Source of the DNA: Planctomycetota bacterium
Lineage (GTDB): Bacteria; Planctomycetota; Planctomycetia; Pirellulales; UBA1268
Direction: 5' to 3'
DNA: 64,000 nucleotides
Assembly (NCBI GenBank): GCA_014238855.1
Contig: JABAAH010000011.1
Span: 1 to 64,000, forward strand
This document shows positions 45,899-54,827 of this stretch, piece by piece. The translations under genes and the position numbers were made by a program. Under the pieces are notes generated by a model. It was given only the letters and a program-made list of their open reading frames with translations, had not been told where the DNA came from and searched no databases. Positions within the stretch are counted from its first letter, which is position 1, and the number at the start of each line of letters is the position of its first letter.

Positions 45899-46366
45899 AT
45901 GGCTGAGCAACTCTTTCAAATAACAAACACGATTGCCCTCCTTGCGTGGATCCCGCTGATCATCTTTCCGGGGCGGATTTTTATCCGTGATACGCTCTGC
46001 AAACGGCTTATCCCCGGAATGTTAGCCATGATCTACTTCGGAGTCATCGCTTGGAGATTTACGATTCTGGGGCCCCCACCGGGTGACGTGATGACAATTT
46101 CTGGACTTCGCGATGCTTTTGGCGATGACTTTGTATTCGCAGCTGCTTGGACTCATTATCTTGTTTTCGACATGGTCGTTGGAACCGTGGTGGCGAAGGA
46201 GGCAATAGCCTGTCGCATTCCATGGCCGCTCCGAAGCCTTTCTCTGGCACTCACTTTTCTTTCAGGACCGGTTGGATATCTGACCCATCTTGGCTTCCGG
46301 CTGTGCTGGCAACACGAACGTCAGGTGCCCCCCCTTGCAGACTCTCTCTCGGCAACCGACAACTGA
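45899..46366 (+). CDS. Aba4-like membrane protein (DUF4281)
   Basis: This 155-residue protein has four transmembrane helices with the family-like pattern LLAWIPLIIFPG (about residue 15), AAAWTHYLVFDMVVGTVVAKEA (about 80) and GPVGYLTHLGFRL (about 122). The plant member is needed for neoxanthin synthesis; the bacterial members have no established role. GGAG lies close to the ATG. The gene is 42 bases before apgM on the same strand. Confidence 0.82.
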   Translation: MAEQLFQITNTIALLAWIPLIIFPGRIFIRDTLCKRLIPGMLAMIYFGVIAWRFTILGPPPGDVMTISGLRDAFGDDFVFAAAWTHYLVFDMVVGTVVAKEAIACRIPWPLRSLSLALTFLSGPVGYLTHLGFRLCWQHERQVPPLADSLSATDN

Positions 46367-46408
46367 GTTAAAAGTATTGCTTCCTTTTCTTTTCGCGGAG
46401 ATTCTGTT

Positions 46409-47614
46409 GTGACCGAGCATGAACTGATCCAAGAACTTAAAGACAAAAATAACTCGAAGATCATTATGCTTGTTGCAGATGGGCTTGGCGGGCTGCCGCT
46501 TGAGCAAGGTGGAAAAACAGAACTTGAAACTGCCGTGACACCGAACCTTGACAGACTTGCTGGAATTGGCACAAGCGGTTCAAGCGTCCCTGTACTACCT
46601 GGCATCACGCCAGGTTCAGGCCCCGGACACCTTGGTCTTTTCGGTTACGATCCGCTTCAGTTCAAGATTGGCCGAGGAGCACTTGAGGCAACTGGTATTG
46701 GCTTTGAACTCGGCCCCAACGACGTCGCGGCGCGGGGAAATTTTTGCACACTCGACAGCGATGGTCTCATCAGTGATAGACGAGCGGGTCGCATTCCTTC
46801 AGAAGAGAGCTTTCAGGTTGTTGAAAAACTCCAAGCCGTTGCAATTGATGGCTTTGAAGTGTTTGTAAAACCCGTAAAAGAGCACCGTTTTGTTGTGGTG
46901 TTTCGAGGAACTGGCCTTGATGGCAGAGTTGCTGATACGGATCCTCAGGCTGTTGGAGTACTGCCTCTGGAACCACAGCCACTTGATCCAGCAGCCGCAA
47001 AAACTGCGGACATTGCAAAAGAGTTTATTCGCCAGGCCTGCGAGATTCTTAAAGATGAGCCGAAAGCAAATGGCCTCACGTTGCGGGGCTTTGCTAGCAA
47101 GCCCGCCCTGCCAACATACGAAGAGCTTTACGGCCTACGTGCTGCTGCAATCGCGGTCTACCCCATGTACAAGGGACTCGCCAGCCTCGTCGGCATGAAA
47201 CTCGTCGGCGCACCACAGACACTCAGCGAACAGGTTGACGAATTGAAAGCCTGCTGGAATGACTATGATTTCTTCTTTCTGCATTTCAAATACACCGACT
47301 CGACTGGCGAGGACGGTAACTTTGCGAACAAAGTGAAACAAATTGAGGAACTCGACAAGATGATTCCTCGCATTGAAGAGCTCAACCCTGATGTACTCAT
47401 TGTGACCGGAGATCACTCCACTCCAAGTAAGCTCAAAAGTCACTCATGGCACCCGGTACCCACACTTTTAGTCGCCGATACCTGTCGTCCAGACGGATCG
47501 ATTGCGTTTGGCGAGCGAAACTGCCTCAGTGGCGGACTTGGACAATTTCCAGCAAAGCATCTTATGCTCCTTGCCATGGCCCATGCTGGCCGCTTCGGCA
47601 AGTTTGGTGCTTGA
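46409..47614 (+). CDS. apgM: Cofactor-independent phosphoglycerate mutase, archaeal type
   Basis: This 401-residue enzyme of the alkaline phosphatase superfamily interconverts 3- and 2-phosphoglycerate in glycolysis. The metal and nucleophile region reads IIMLVADGLGGLPLE near residue 19, and PGITPGSGPGHLGLFGYDP near residue 65 is typical of ApgM. The C-terminal metal motif appears as VTGDHSTPSKLKSHSWHP near residue 332. The start is GTG with GGAG nine bases upstream. It is distinct from the longer GpmI family. Confidence 0.93.
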   Translation: MTEHELIQELKDKNNSKIIMLVADGLGGLPLEQGGKTELETAVTPNLDRLAGIGTSGSSVPVLPGITPGSGPGHLGLFGYDPLQFKIGRGALEATGIGFELGPNDVAARGNFCTLDSDGLISDRRAGRIPSEESFQVVEKLQAVAIDGFEVFVKPVKEHRFVVVFRGTGLDGRVADTDPQAVGVLPLEPQPLDPAAAKTADIAKEFIRQACEILKDEPKANGLTLRGFASKPALPTYEELYGLRAAAIAVYPMYKGLASLVGMKLVGAPQTLSEQVDELKACWNDYDFFFLHFKYTDSTGEDGNFANKVKQIEELDKMIPRIEELNPDVLIVTGDHSTPSKLKSHSWHPVPTLLVADTCRPDGSIAFGERNCLSGGLGQFPAKHLMLLAMAHAGRFGKFGA

Positions 47615-47618
47615 GTGT

Positions 47619-47654
47619 ATTGCCCAACGCACGACACCCGTGCCACTAGGCAAT
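47619..47654. terminator. Hairpin after apgM
   Basis: An outer ATTGCC/GGCAAT stem encloses an inner GCACG/CGTGC stem. It begins four bases after the apgM stop codon, and no T-run follows. Termination or a structured 3' end is plausible. Confidence 0.4.
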
Positions 47655-47797
47655 CCCAACGAAATCAGAAATAGACGCGTGCATACGAGCAGTTTCGGAT
47701 CCACCAGCACAATAACGCTCTGAGCCGAGAGAGAAGTTGCTCAAAGAAAGCGGCCGTTGGACAGCTTCCTTAACGCCATGTCGACAACACGAAAGAT

Positions 47798-49051
47798 CTA
47801 CGACTTTTCAAATATGTACTGAGGGATTTTCATAAGTTCACCATCACGAAGAGCAGACTGATGAGCCACGATCCCCGCAACAGTCATATTGAGTGATTGC
47901 GCAACATCAATCCAAGGCTTTCTATCACGAAGTATCGCATCGATAAATTCACTTGTCAGGTGTCCATGCGAACCACCGTGTGATCCTCCACGAACCTGCG
48001 GGGGCAATGCTGGACGCACCGTAGGTACCAAAGACTTTTCATCTTTTTGGCCATACACCCTGCCCTGCTCGCCGCGCGCTGACGGCATATCCCATGACAC
48101 TGCCATGCGTGACATGCCTTCCTCGGTTGTTCGAAAAAGGCCTACCTCTGATCCGAACGGATTTTTATATCGATTGTTTTTAGCCTGGAGGTGAGGCACG
48201 ACACTTGGATTACCAAGAGCGGACACCTCCGTAAATCGCTGACCGGTCACCCCGACATAAAATGCTGTTGCATGTGTTGGATACCATTGAGGAGGCAGTC
48301 CTTTCCGCCATCCATTTTTGTCAACAGCTCTCGTTTGAGGGTTGTATCCACCAAGTGGCTGCCCAAAGTAGTGATAGTATTCTCCCTCCGAATACACAAT
48401 TTTTCCAAAATCACCGTTCTCATACTGCTGATGCCATGCATAGAGATCTTTATGAAAGCATGATGTTTCAAACATCATATAGTGCTGACCTGTTTTTTTA
48501 ACCGCCTCAAAAAGCCTATCAGCGTCTTCGAGAGAACCAAAGACTGCGGGCACAGCAGAAGCAACATGCTTGCCTCGCTGAAGAGCTTTGATTGCTAAAT
48601 TTGCATGACTCGGTGCATCTGTCGCAATATAAACTGCTTCAATCGTGTCGTCATCGAGCATTGCTTCACAGGATTCATACGTTTTTTTGCAACGACATGC
48701 CTTTGCCAGCTCTGCCCGACGATCTGGAAGTAAATCAGTCACCGCTGACACTTCGACATTTGGGTGATCCTGAAACCCGAATTGTGCACCAAACTTGCAT
48801 AAACCAAACCCTGCAATCCCGACACGTATTTGTCGATCAGAAAAAGGCCTCCAGCCGCCTTCTGCCAGTGTCTCTCGCTCATTGTTTTCAAACCCTGCAA
48901 TCACTCGACCACTTGCATCGACAGGCCTGTCATCGGCCCGAAGCACGGTGGATGTCATCACTGTGCCGGTAGTGCTGAGCATTACGGCTCCACAGCCAGT
49001 GCGCCTAAAAAAATTTCTCCGGGACATTTCTTCCGGCTTCAATCTCTGCAT
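47798..49051 (-). CDS. Tat-exported Gfo/Idh/MocA-family oxidoreductase
   Basis: The 417-residue product starts at an ATG with AAGGAG seven bases upstream. A twin-arginine signal (MSRRNFFRRTGCGAVML) shows that the folded NAD(P)-binding protein is exported. The Rossmann domain starts at IRVGIAGFGLCKFGAQFGF. The lysine-bearing GKHVASAVPA replaces the usual EKP region, and YYHYFGQPLGGY and a His-rich end (GGSHGGSHGHL) follow. This class is expanded in planctomycetes and is thought to act on sugars or their derivatives; the substrate is unknown. Confidence 0.87.
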   Translation of the reverse strand: MQRLKPEEMSRRNFFRRTGCGAVMLSTTGTVMTSTVLRADDRPVDASGRVIAGFENNERETLAEGGWRPFSDRQIRVGIAGFGLCKFGAQFGFQDHPNVEVSAVTDLLPDRRAELAKACRCKKTYESCEAMLDDDTIEAVYIATDAPSHANLAIKALQRGKHVASAVPAVFGSLEDADRLFEAVKKTGQHYMMFETSCFHKDLYAWHQQYENGDFGKIVYSEGEYYHYFGQPLGGYNPQTRAVDKNGWRKGLPPQWYPTHATAFYVGVTGQRFTEVSALGNPSVVPHLQAKNNRYKNPFGSEVGLFRTTEEGMSRMAVSWDMPSARGEQGRVYGQKDEKSLVPTVRPALPPQVRGGSHGGSHGHLTSEFIDAILRDRKPWIDVAQSLNMTVAGIVAHQSALRDGELMKIPQYIFEKS

Positions 49052-49168
49052 CACAGCACTCCTTGCATACTTAAACCCATTGAATGAGTCCGAATCAAAA
49101 ACGTTCGATATTCTAAGCGACATGCCTCCATTCTGCATATCGTGCTTTCACCTGAGACATAGGACGTT

Positions 49169-49197
49169 CTGCGGTAGCAATTCCCTGCGGTAGCAAT
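49169..49197. repeat. Two 13-bp direct repeats
   Basis: CTGCGGTAGCAAT occurs twice, three bases apart (49169-49181 and 49185-49197), in the gap between the Gfo/Idh/MocA gene and the DUF1015 gene. The function is unknown. Confidence 0.75.
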
Positions 49198-49268
49198 GCA
49201 TTGTGCAACAGTGAGCCACGCGTCTGCAACTGCGCCCCCTCGCTCAACTATTCTGTGCAATAAGCCCC

Positions 49269-50528
49269 TTAGGCTTTCGCACCTTGAATTCTTTCAAACT
49301 CATGCACAAAGAGCCCGCTACGAAGTTTGGGCTCAAACCATGTGCTTTTTGGAGGCATAATTTCATCTGCATCAGCCACCGCAAGCAGTTCATCTGCACT
49401 CGTTGCGTGCATAGAGAAAGCAACTCCATGTTGACCGGCACGCTCCTCAAGTTCACCACAGCCTCGGACACCTCCCACAAACGCGATTCTTGAATCTGTC
49501 CGCGGATCACCAATACCCAAAATCGGCGCAAGTACACGGTCCTGCAAAAGTGCAACATCAAGGCTGGCAATCGGATCATTGCGATCTATCGATAACTCCG
49601 GAAATGTAAGAAGCCACCAGTCACCGGCAACAAACACAAGAATTTGTCCAGGTTTTTCAGGAGTCCCCTTACCGGCTTTCTGGAGAGAGCCAATCTCCCG
49701 CAACTTTGCAAGAAAGTTGTGAGTTGTAAGACCATTCAGATCTGCCACAACACGGTTGTACGGCAGAATCTTTAACTGGTCATGTGGAAAGACGACTGCT
49801 AGAAAACGTCCATATTCTTTTGTATCACTGAAGTTTTGATCAACCTGCTTTGATGCTGTCGCTGCACGCTCAGCCCCAGCCGACCGATGATGACCATCGG
49901 CAATATACAACCTGTTCAACTGCCCAAATGCCGACACATACCTCGCTGGATCAGCAACACACCAACCTGTGTGTTGCACACCATCAGGAGCAACGAAATC
50001 AAACAGTGGTGACGATTGCAGATCAGCCTCCATCATTGAACAGATTGTTGCGCCCCCATCATCTGGAACATCACGGAAACATAAAAAAACGGGCTCCGCA
50101 TGGCTTGCCGTAGCTAGTAGATGCCGAGTTCGATCATCTTCTTTATCAGGCCGTGTCTTCTCATGCTTCCGAATCTCACCAGAACGGTACTGCTCCGCCT
50201 CGACGCATGCCACAACACCCACCTGAGCGACACCTTCTCGTATTTGTCGGTACAAATAGAGACTTGGTTGCGGCTCTCTCTGAAGTACTCCCTCGGCGAT
50301 CATGCCCTGCAGGTTGTTACTTGCTTTTTCATACACTTTTGATGCGTATGAGTCCGTCTGTTTTGGCAAATCGATTTCTGAGCGTACAACGTGCAGAAAT
50401 GATTTCGGATTTCCCGCGGCACGCTCCCTTGCTTCACTCGTTGAGATAACATCGTAGGGATCACTTGAGACTTCTGGGGCATCCTCAAATGAAGGTCGTA
50501 ATGCAGTGAAAGGATGTATCCGGATCAT
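49269..50528 (-). CDS. DUF1015 family protein
   Basis: This 419-residue protein matches DUF1015 (SpbR-like). The start reads IRIHPFTALRPS, with conserved SDPYDVIS near residue 21, LYLYRQIREG near residue 86, and the HRSAGAERA helix preceded by LYIADGHHR near residue 220. The function of this widespread family is not established; sugar or lipid-linked roles have been proposed. AAGGTGA precedes the ATG. It is cytoplasmic and has no membrane helix. Confidence 0.88.
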   Translation of the reverse strand: MIRIHPFTALRPSFEDAPEVSSDPYDVISTSEARERAAGNPKSFLHVVRSEIDLPKQTDSYASKVYEKASNNLQGMIAEGVLQREPQPSLYLYRQIREGVAQVGVVACVEAEQYRSGEIRKHEKTRPDKEDDRTRHLLATASHAEPVFLCFRDVPDDGGATICSMMEADLQSSPLFDFVAPDGVQHTGWCVADPARYVSAFGQLNRLYIADGHHRSAGAERAATASKQVDQNFSDTKEYGRFLAVVFPHDQLKILPYNRVVADLNGLTTHNFLAKLREIGSLQKAGKGTPEKPGQILVFVAGDWWLLTFPELSIDRNDPIASLDVALLQDRVLAPILGIGDPRTDSRIAFVGGVRGCGELEERAGQHGVAFSMHATSADELLAVADADEIMPPKSTWFEPKLRSGLFVHEFERIQGAKA

Positions 50529-50863
50529 GAAGTCACCTTGGTGGGTTTTCAGTAAAAGAATGTGAAGAATACCTCTTCTGTGTACAGGGGTGCAAACTCT
50601 GAGAATCTATGGCGGGCAAGGACACACTTCTGAGACGAGATACTAAAACAACAAATTTTTCTTGATCGAATTCAAGCATTAAAAACACCCCTGAGATACA
50701 TCCTGTAGGTTCTTTAGAATGATCAGAGCCTCCTATTTGATGCAACCTTATTAAAGAATATCTTGTAGTATTGATTACATTTTTTATAGGTGGTCTTCTG
50801 GGAATACGTATGGTTGTTTCATACGTTGATACATCTTGCTCATGTCACAATGAGGTCCATTCG
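50529..50863. other. Intergenic region with no supported gene
   Basis: This 335-base gap between divergent genes is AT-rich towards its right end (TTATAGG near 50789-50800). It holds a weak CTTGA/TCAAG stem. It probably carries promoters for the two flanking genes, but none can be placed with confidence. Confidence 0.4.
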
Positions 50864-51364
50864 ATGACTCGTTCAACAGCAACGCTTACGATCGCGAATT
50901 TCAATCGTCAGACACTTGCTGATCTTCTCAGGCCTGTTCTTGATCGTGCAATGACCCAGGGCATGGTTGGGACAAACGTGGTCCTTGAGATTGTGGCTGA
51001 GGCCCTCAGCAAGATCGGCGATAGTGAAATACGGACATTCCTAGATCCCAAAACTGGCAAACTTCGTGGTGGGCTTGAGCTCCGCATCGAAGAGACTCTC
51101 AGTATGTCAAAAAAGTGGCGCGATTGGGATGCTCAACACGGCAATGAAGACTGGATGCTCCGCAAGAGTGGACGCCATGTCAAAAAAAATGAATTTCTAA
51201 AAAGTCTTATTTTAAGTTCGTGGCGATCAATGCAGAAGCTTCATGCCCTCAACCCGCGGGATGTCAAAACACTCGTCGAAGGGGTTCGGAAAATTTATGA
51301 TGCCATGTGTGATGTGAAACCCACTGATAATCGCCCAGGTCTTGGTAACACCTACGGAAAGTAG
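50864..51364 (+). CDS. Helical protein of unknown function
   Basis: This 166-residue protein starts at an ATG preceded by GAGG at eight bases. It is mostly helical and charged: TLADLLRPVLDRAMTQGM, VVLEIVAEALSKIG, then the Lys/Trp-rich KKWRDWDAQHGNEDWML. There is no membrane segment, cysteine pair or recognised motif. A frame upstream to 50771 is open but unlikely to be translated. I do not recognise the family. Confidence 0.55.
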   Translation: MTRSTATLTIANFNRQTLADLLRPVLDRAMTQGMVGTNVVLEIVAEALSKIGDSEIRTFLDPKTGKLRGGLELRIEETLSMSKKWRDWDAQHGNEDWMLRKSGRHVKKNEFLKSLILSSWRSMQKLHALNPRDVKTLVEGVRKIYDAMCDVKPTDNRPGLGNTYGK

Positions 51365-51549
51365 ATGCCGGAAGGCTGAACCCTTTTGCTCCAAATCGTT
51401 GACGCGGTCGTAGCTAGTACACAGAAACAAGGAACAAACCGTACCAACCGCCTGTCGTGGTTGTGCCGTCTGGAATCAGGTTTGGCTGATGGAAACGGGA
51501 ATGCTCCCGTTTCTGTTCCCGATTACCACAGATTCCGGAGGGTAGAAAA

Positions 51550-51789
51550 ATGGGTTCCCGTAAACGCGGCACGCTGCCGAAACCATGATTGGACAAACGT
51601 GGACACCAAAGGTTGAGAATTGGCGGACGTGAATTCGTTCTAAGCACACCGGGCAGCCGGGAGGCTACAGAGCGATACAACGCAAGACTGGCGGCATGGG
51701 TTGAGAATGGGGAAACGTTGCCAGAAGGATTCACCCTTGAACCCAAATTAAAACCAAATCTATACAGGAAAAATTTCTGTAACCGATAA
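51550..51789 (+). pseudogene. Broken integrase-like N-terminal domain
   Basis: An ATG at 51550 follows an excellent GGAGG site by eight bases, but TGA interrupts after 12 codons. In the same frame the sequence continues as RLRIGGREFVLSTPGSREATERYNARLAAWVENGETLPEG, then TAA at 51787. The REATERYNARLAAWVENG pattern resembles the short N-terminal DNA-binding region of tyrosine recombinases found in planctomycetes. The catalytic domain is not found downstream in any frame. I infer a degraded recombinase gene. Confidence 0.45.
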
Positions 51790-51990
51790 ACGGACCCACC
51801 GACGTTGTGGCCATTGCCAATGTGCTAGCCGTAACATTGGCAGAGGTTGGTGCCGGCAAAACCAAGCAACAATTACGCACTAATTCCCGTTGGTGGCGTC
51901 TGCGAAGGATTGCTGCCGTATTAGAGCCACCCGCCATACCGGCGGGTGGTGGCAGTTGCTAAGAGTAACAACGGGAGAAAGAACGAAGCA

Positions 51991-52041
51991 CAGTCGCATC
52001 ATCTCAACAGTCGCATCATCTCAACAGGCGCATCGTCTCAA
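51991..52041. repeat. Three tandem 17-bp units
   Basis: CAGTCGCATCATCTCAA occurs twice exactly and then once with two changes, head to tail. It lies downstream of the broken integrase-like frame. No gene covers it. Confidence 0.85.
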
Positions 52042-52128
52042 CAGTACGGGAAATAATCGTGTTCGCATTGAGTGGCTGCCTGTAATCATGAATATCGACG
52101 CTGAGGAATTACTTAAGCGAAGATAGGC

Positions 52129-52392
52129 AGCAAGACAATGGCAGACGGATTACATTCAACCGTACCGGTACTGTCAACGATCTACGACAGATCATGGAAC
52201 CGGGTGTATAAGAGAGTGAGGGGATCGATCACATGATGTGTGATCGAGACCCTTGCAACCAAAAGAAGGGAAGGCACAATCACCCTTGGTCTGGTCAAGG
52301 TGCCTAGAGAACGAAATACCGAACATCACAAGTGGAAACCACCCGAGGGTCCGACAGTCGCCTCTACCTTCGATAATTGGCAGGGGTAACCC
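52129..52392. other. Gene-free stretch with two strong hairpins
   Basis: A nine-base-pair stem at 52225-52247 (arms TCGATCACA and TGTGATCGA, five-base loop) and a second structure at 52272-52305 (AGGCA/TGCCT around CCTTG/CAAGG) lie upstream of the convergent cspA stop. No open frame or known RNA family was recognised. It could be a terminator region or a small structured RNA. Confidence 0.4.
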
Positions 52393-52415
52393 TTACTCGT
52401 TGGCTAGTTGAACGT
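52371..52415. repeat. Diverged 45-bp direct repeat, copy at the cspA 3' end
   Basis: This copy begins CGATAATTGGCAGGGGTAA and covers the last codons of cspA and its 3' flank. It matches about 36 of 45 bases at 52681-52725, in the same orientation. The two copies bracket the cspA gene. Confidence 0.6.
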
Positions 52416-52596
52416 TCTCGGCACATGGACCTTTTTGTCCGCGAGCTTCGTTGAAAGTGACGCGTTGTCCTTCACGAAGTTCGTTGTAAGTTGTTCCTTC
52501 AACACTGTTGGAATGAAAAAACAAGTCCTTGTCAGATCCAACGTCGATGAACCCAAAACCTTTGTCAGTAAGTCGCTTAATTGTGCCTTCGGCCAT
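52393..52596 (-). CDS. cspA: Cold-shock domain protein
   Basis: This 67-residue protein is a single cold-shock domain. The RNA-binding motifs RNP1 (KGFGFI, about residues 12-17) and RNP2-like (DLFFHSNSV, about 24-32) are present. The length equals the bacterial CspA family. It binds single-stranded RNA or DNA. AGGAAT precedes the ATG at good spacing. A long gene-free region lies upstream, as is common for this family, whose 5' leader is often regulated by temperature. Confidence 0.94.
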   Translation of the reverse strand: MAEGTIKRLTDKGFGFIDVGSDKDLFFHSNSVEGTTYNELREGQRVTFNEARGQKGPCAENVQLANE

Positions 52597-53531
52597 TTTA
52601 ATTCCTAAAAAGTTGAGCAGGATTCGCCTGAACGGAATTGTTCAGTCCGAATCTCTGAGGAAGTATCATACCATCAAGATCGATAATTGCCAGAGGTAAT
52701 TCTTACTTGTTGCCTAATTAAAAGTACCCACCAAGTACGACTTTGAGGGGCTATTTGTTGCCTTCCTCGCGGGGATGAGAAATACCCAACAAGTAAGACT
52801 ATAAGAGCTTATATATCTTTTTTATAGGCTTATTCTTACTTATCTACTATCTTCCCCCACCTCCAAGTACGAAACCAAATGTGGTTAATAGCCCGAATAT
52901 TGGGCAGCGAAAAGACAAACAAATAAAGTCAGAATCAAAACAAAAACAGGCATTTAAACCCCCCATTTGAAGTGATGCCACCAATGGCACCGAATAAACC
53001 TATTGAACCAGAGCGGACTGAACAGGACAAGGGTGTCGGGGGTGGTCGGCTCAAAAAATGCTTCCGATGCGTAATCGGACGATGAGCGGCGTGAATTAAT
53101 TCGCAATATTTATACAGAGGTTCTGATTGACTTCGGCTCAACCAAACAACGAAACCTCTGCCTTGGCTAGCCGTGAAAAAACGTAATAAATCGTCAGGGT
53201 GTTTCCACACGTCTACCTATTCAAGATAACTTTTTTCACAGGGTATTCCATGAATCGTTTCGAGTGGCATATTCGCCTTGAAACCAAGGTTCAAGTGGAA
53301 AAGCCACCCGCAGTATGGTGATAAGAGAGCCTTGCGATTGAAACACCGACGGGAGTCAAGGGAAATCAAAACCCCACAATGGTATCAAGACCGCTCCCCG
53401 GAACGTGTTCCCGTTTCATACAACACATGAAACATTTACTCCGTTGTAGCGGTTTGGCAATCTGTACAACACGCCGGAAAATACGCCGGATTTCAGGCTA
53501 TTCGTTGTTTTGTGAAACGGGTCTACTCCCC
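52597..53531. other. Gene-poor region upstream of cspA
   Basis: No supported gene was found in these 935 bases. The left part (52681-52725) repeats the cspA 3' end. An AT-rich tract lies at about 52790-52855 with an ATAAG/CTTAT stem. A GCCC/GGGC stem lies at about 52891-52905, and a GTTTCAT/ATGAAAC stem near 53412-53432. An open frame on the minus strand at 52935-53210 lacks any support. The cspA promoter and leader are expected near 52600-52700. Confidence 0.45.
52681..52725. repeat. Diverged 45-bp direct repeat, copy upstream of cspA
   Basis: This copy begins CGATAATTGCCAGAGGTAA and is about 80 percent identical to the copy at 52371-52415. It may be the residue of a second, decayed cold-shock gene or a remnant of an insertion target. 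Confidence 0.6.
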
Positions 53532-54827
53532 TTACGGAAAGTAGATGACTTTCGGATCAAGTAACAGAAGACGATCGAGAACGAAATCACCGTCTGCTGA
53601 CTCAGCATGGAGTTGCAGTCGAGTCGAGCCCTCGAGTGAAATATCGATCACAACCGGCGCATCACCTCCGCGAAGTATCGGCGAACGAAAACACTCATTC
53701 ATTGATGAGCCCGGTGATAACATCGACCGGTGCCCCCGAGCAGAAAACGCTTCACCTACAAGCCTCTTTTGGACGTTGCAATGTAACGACACCTCGATAC
53801 TCCCCCCCTCCCCTGCAGTATCATCAATTCCAACAACCGCTACGAAGCGTGCAACTGGCTGATCAAAACAAAACTCGACACCGCTTGGTGCATGGAGTCC
53901 TAGAGCAGTCAATCCGGTCAATCCCCGTAAGCGTGGCCACTCACCTGTACACGTTGCACCGAACAACAGTGAGTTCTCAATGGGCAGCGGTCGAAGCTGA
54001 CCAGCCACTTGTTCATCCTCCAGAGCAAATACCCTGCTTGCCGTGTCACCCAGAGCAAGGACCTCACTCTGTGCAAGTGGTTCCAAAACCGCAATCTCGT
54101 CCCAAAAGCAGATGACTGTATCTTCGTCCTGATAAAAAATTGGAAGAACACCTACCTTGCTCGCAGTCACTAAAGAATACTGAAACCATTTCCCATGCCC
54201 GTTTTTTTTAACAAGAAAGCGAGAACCATCTTCAAAAGCTATCCACGCAGAGTCCTTGACGCTTTGTCGTCTTAAGGCGGATAGATTCTCTGGGGAATCG
54301 ACGAGATCAATAGCCAGAACACGATCCAGAGAAACCGCCAGGGGTTGGCCACTAGATTCTTGGTCTTCTATCTGAATACGCACATTGCCATCAGCCGCTG
54401 TCACCAAAGATCCGTCAAGCCAATCACCATTGGAAAGCGAAACGGTACTCGTCAGCCCGCTGCCCGTACCGTGACCATAGGGGCCAATGCCAGCACTCTT
54501 CCGGTAGCCACAAATTTCATCTCGAGATATAACAAGCCGACCGAACGAAATTGTTTCTACGTGCACTTCTCTCGCGGTCAAAACCGCAAGCTCTCCAGCA
54601 ACAACACCACCTTCACGAAGCATAACGAACGACCCAACAGGCCATGGTGGAACCTGTTTTGTCAGCAGCCCCCCTTCTCTTGGCACGACCACACGGCTAA
54701 GGTCAAATGAGTCGTGCGATAGTGCAACGACCTCATCAGCAACCAGCAGCCTGCTACCACAGCAAACAAGCATGCTCAGGCAAGTCAACTCAAACACGTT
54801 CACGGCGAAAGAAAAAATATACTTCAT
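53532..54827 (-). CDS. Secreted protein of unknown function, last gene of MoxR operon
   Basis: The 431-residue product starts at an ATG that overlaps the upstream stop (ATGA), and begins with a signal peptide. The mature part is beta-rich, with repeated modules of the form GGVVAGELAVLTAREVHVETI and DWLDGSLVTAADGNVRIQI in its first half and an NPCBM-like C-terminal half (GVEFCFDQPVARFVAVVGID, IEVSLHCN, TRLQLHAES). The latter pattern suggests a carbohydrate-binding-type sandwich. Its place at the end of the operon points to an extracytoplasmic partner of the membrane complex. Confidence 0.7.
   Translation of the reverse strand: MKYIFSFAVNVFELTCLSMLVCCGSRLLVADEVVALSHDSFDLSRVVVPREGGLLTKQVPPWPVGSFVMLREGGVVAGELAVLTAREVHVETISFGRLVISRDEICGYRKSAGIGPYGHGTGSGLTSTVSLSNGDWLDGSLVTAADGNVRIQIEDQESSGQPLAVSLDRVLAIDLVDSPENLSALRRQSVKDSAWIAFEDGSRFLVKKNGHGKWFQYSLVTASKVGVLPIFYQDEDTVICFWDEIAVLEPLAQSEVLALGDTASRVFALEDEQVAGQLRPLPIENSLLFGATCTGEWPRLRGLTGLTALGLHAPSGVEFCFDQPVARFVAVVGIDDTAGEGGSIEVSLHCNVQKRLVGEAFSARGHRSMLSPGSSMNECFRSPILRGGDAPVVIDISLEGSTRLQLHAESADGDFVLDRLLLLDPKVIYFP

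Noticed and set aside
52935-53210. 91-codon minus-strand open frame
   Set aside because: There is no recognised domain, and the weak context and neighbouring repeats make it unlikely to be a gene.
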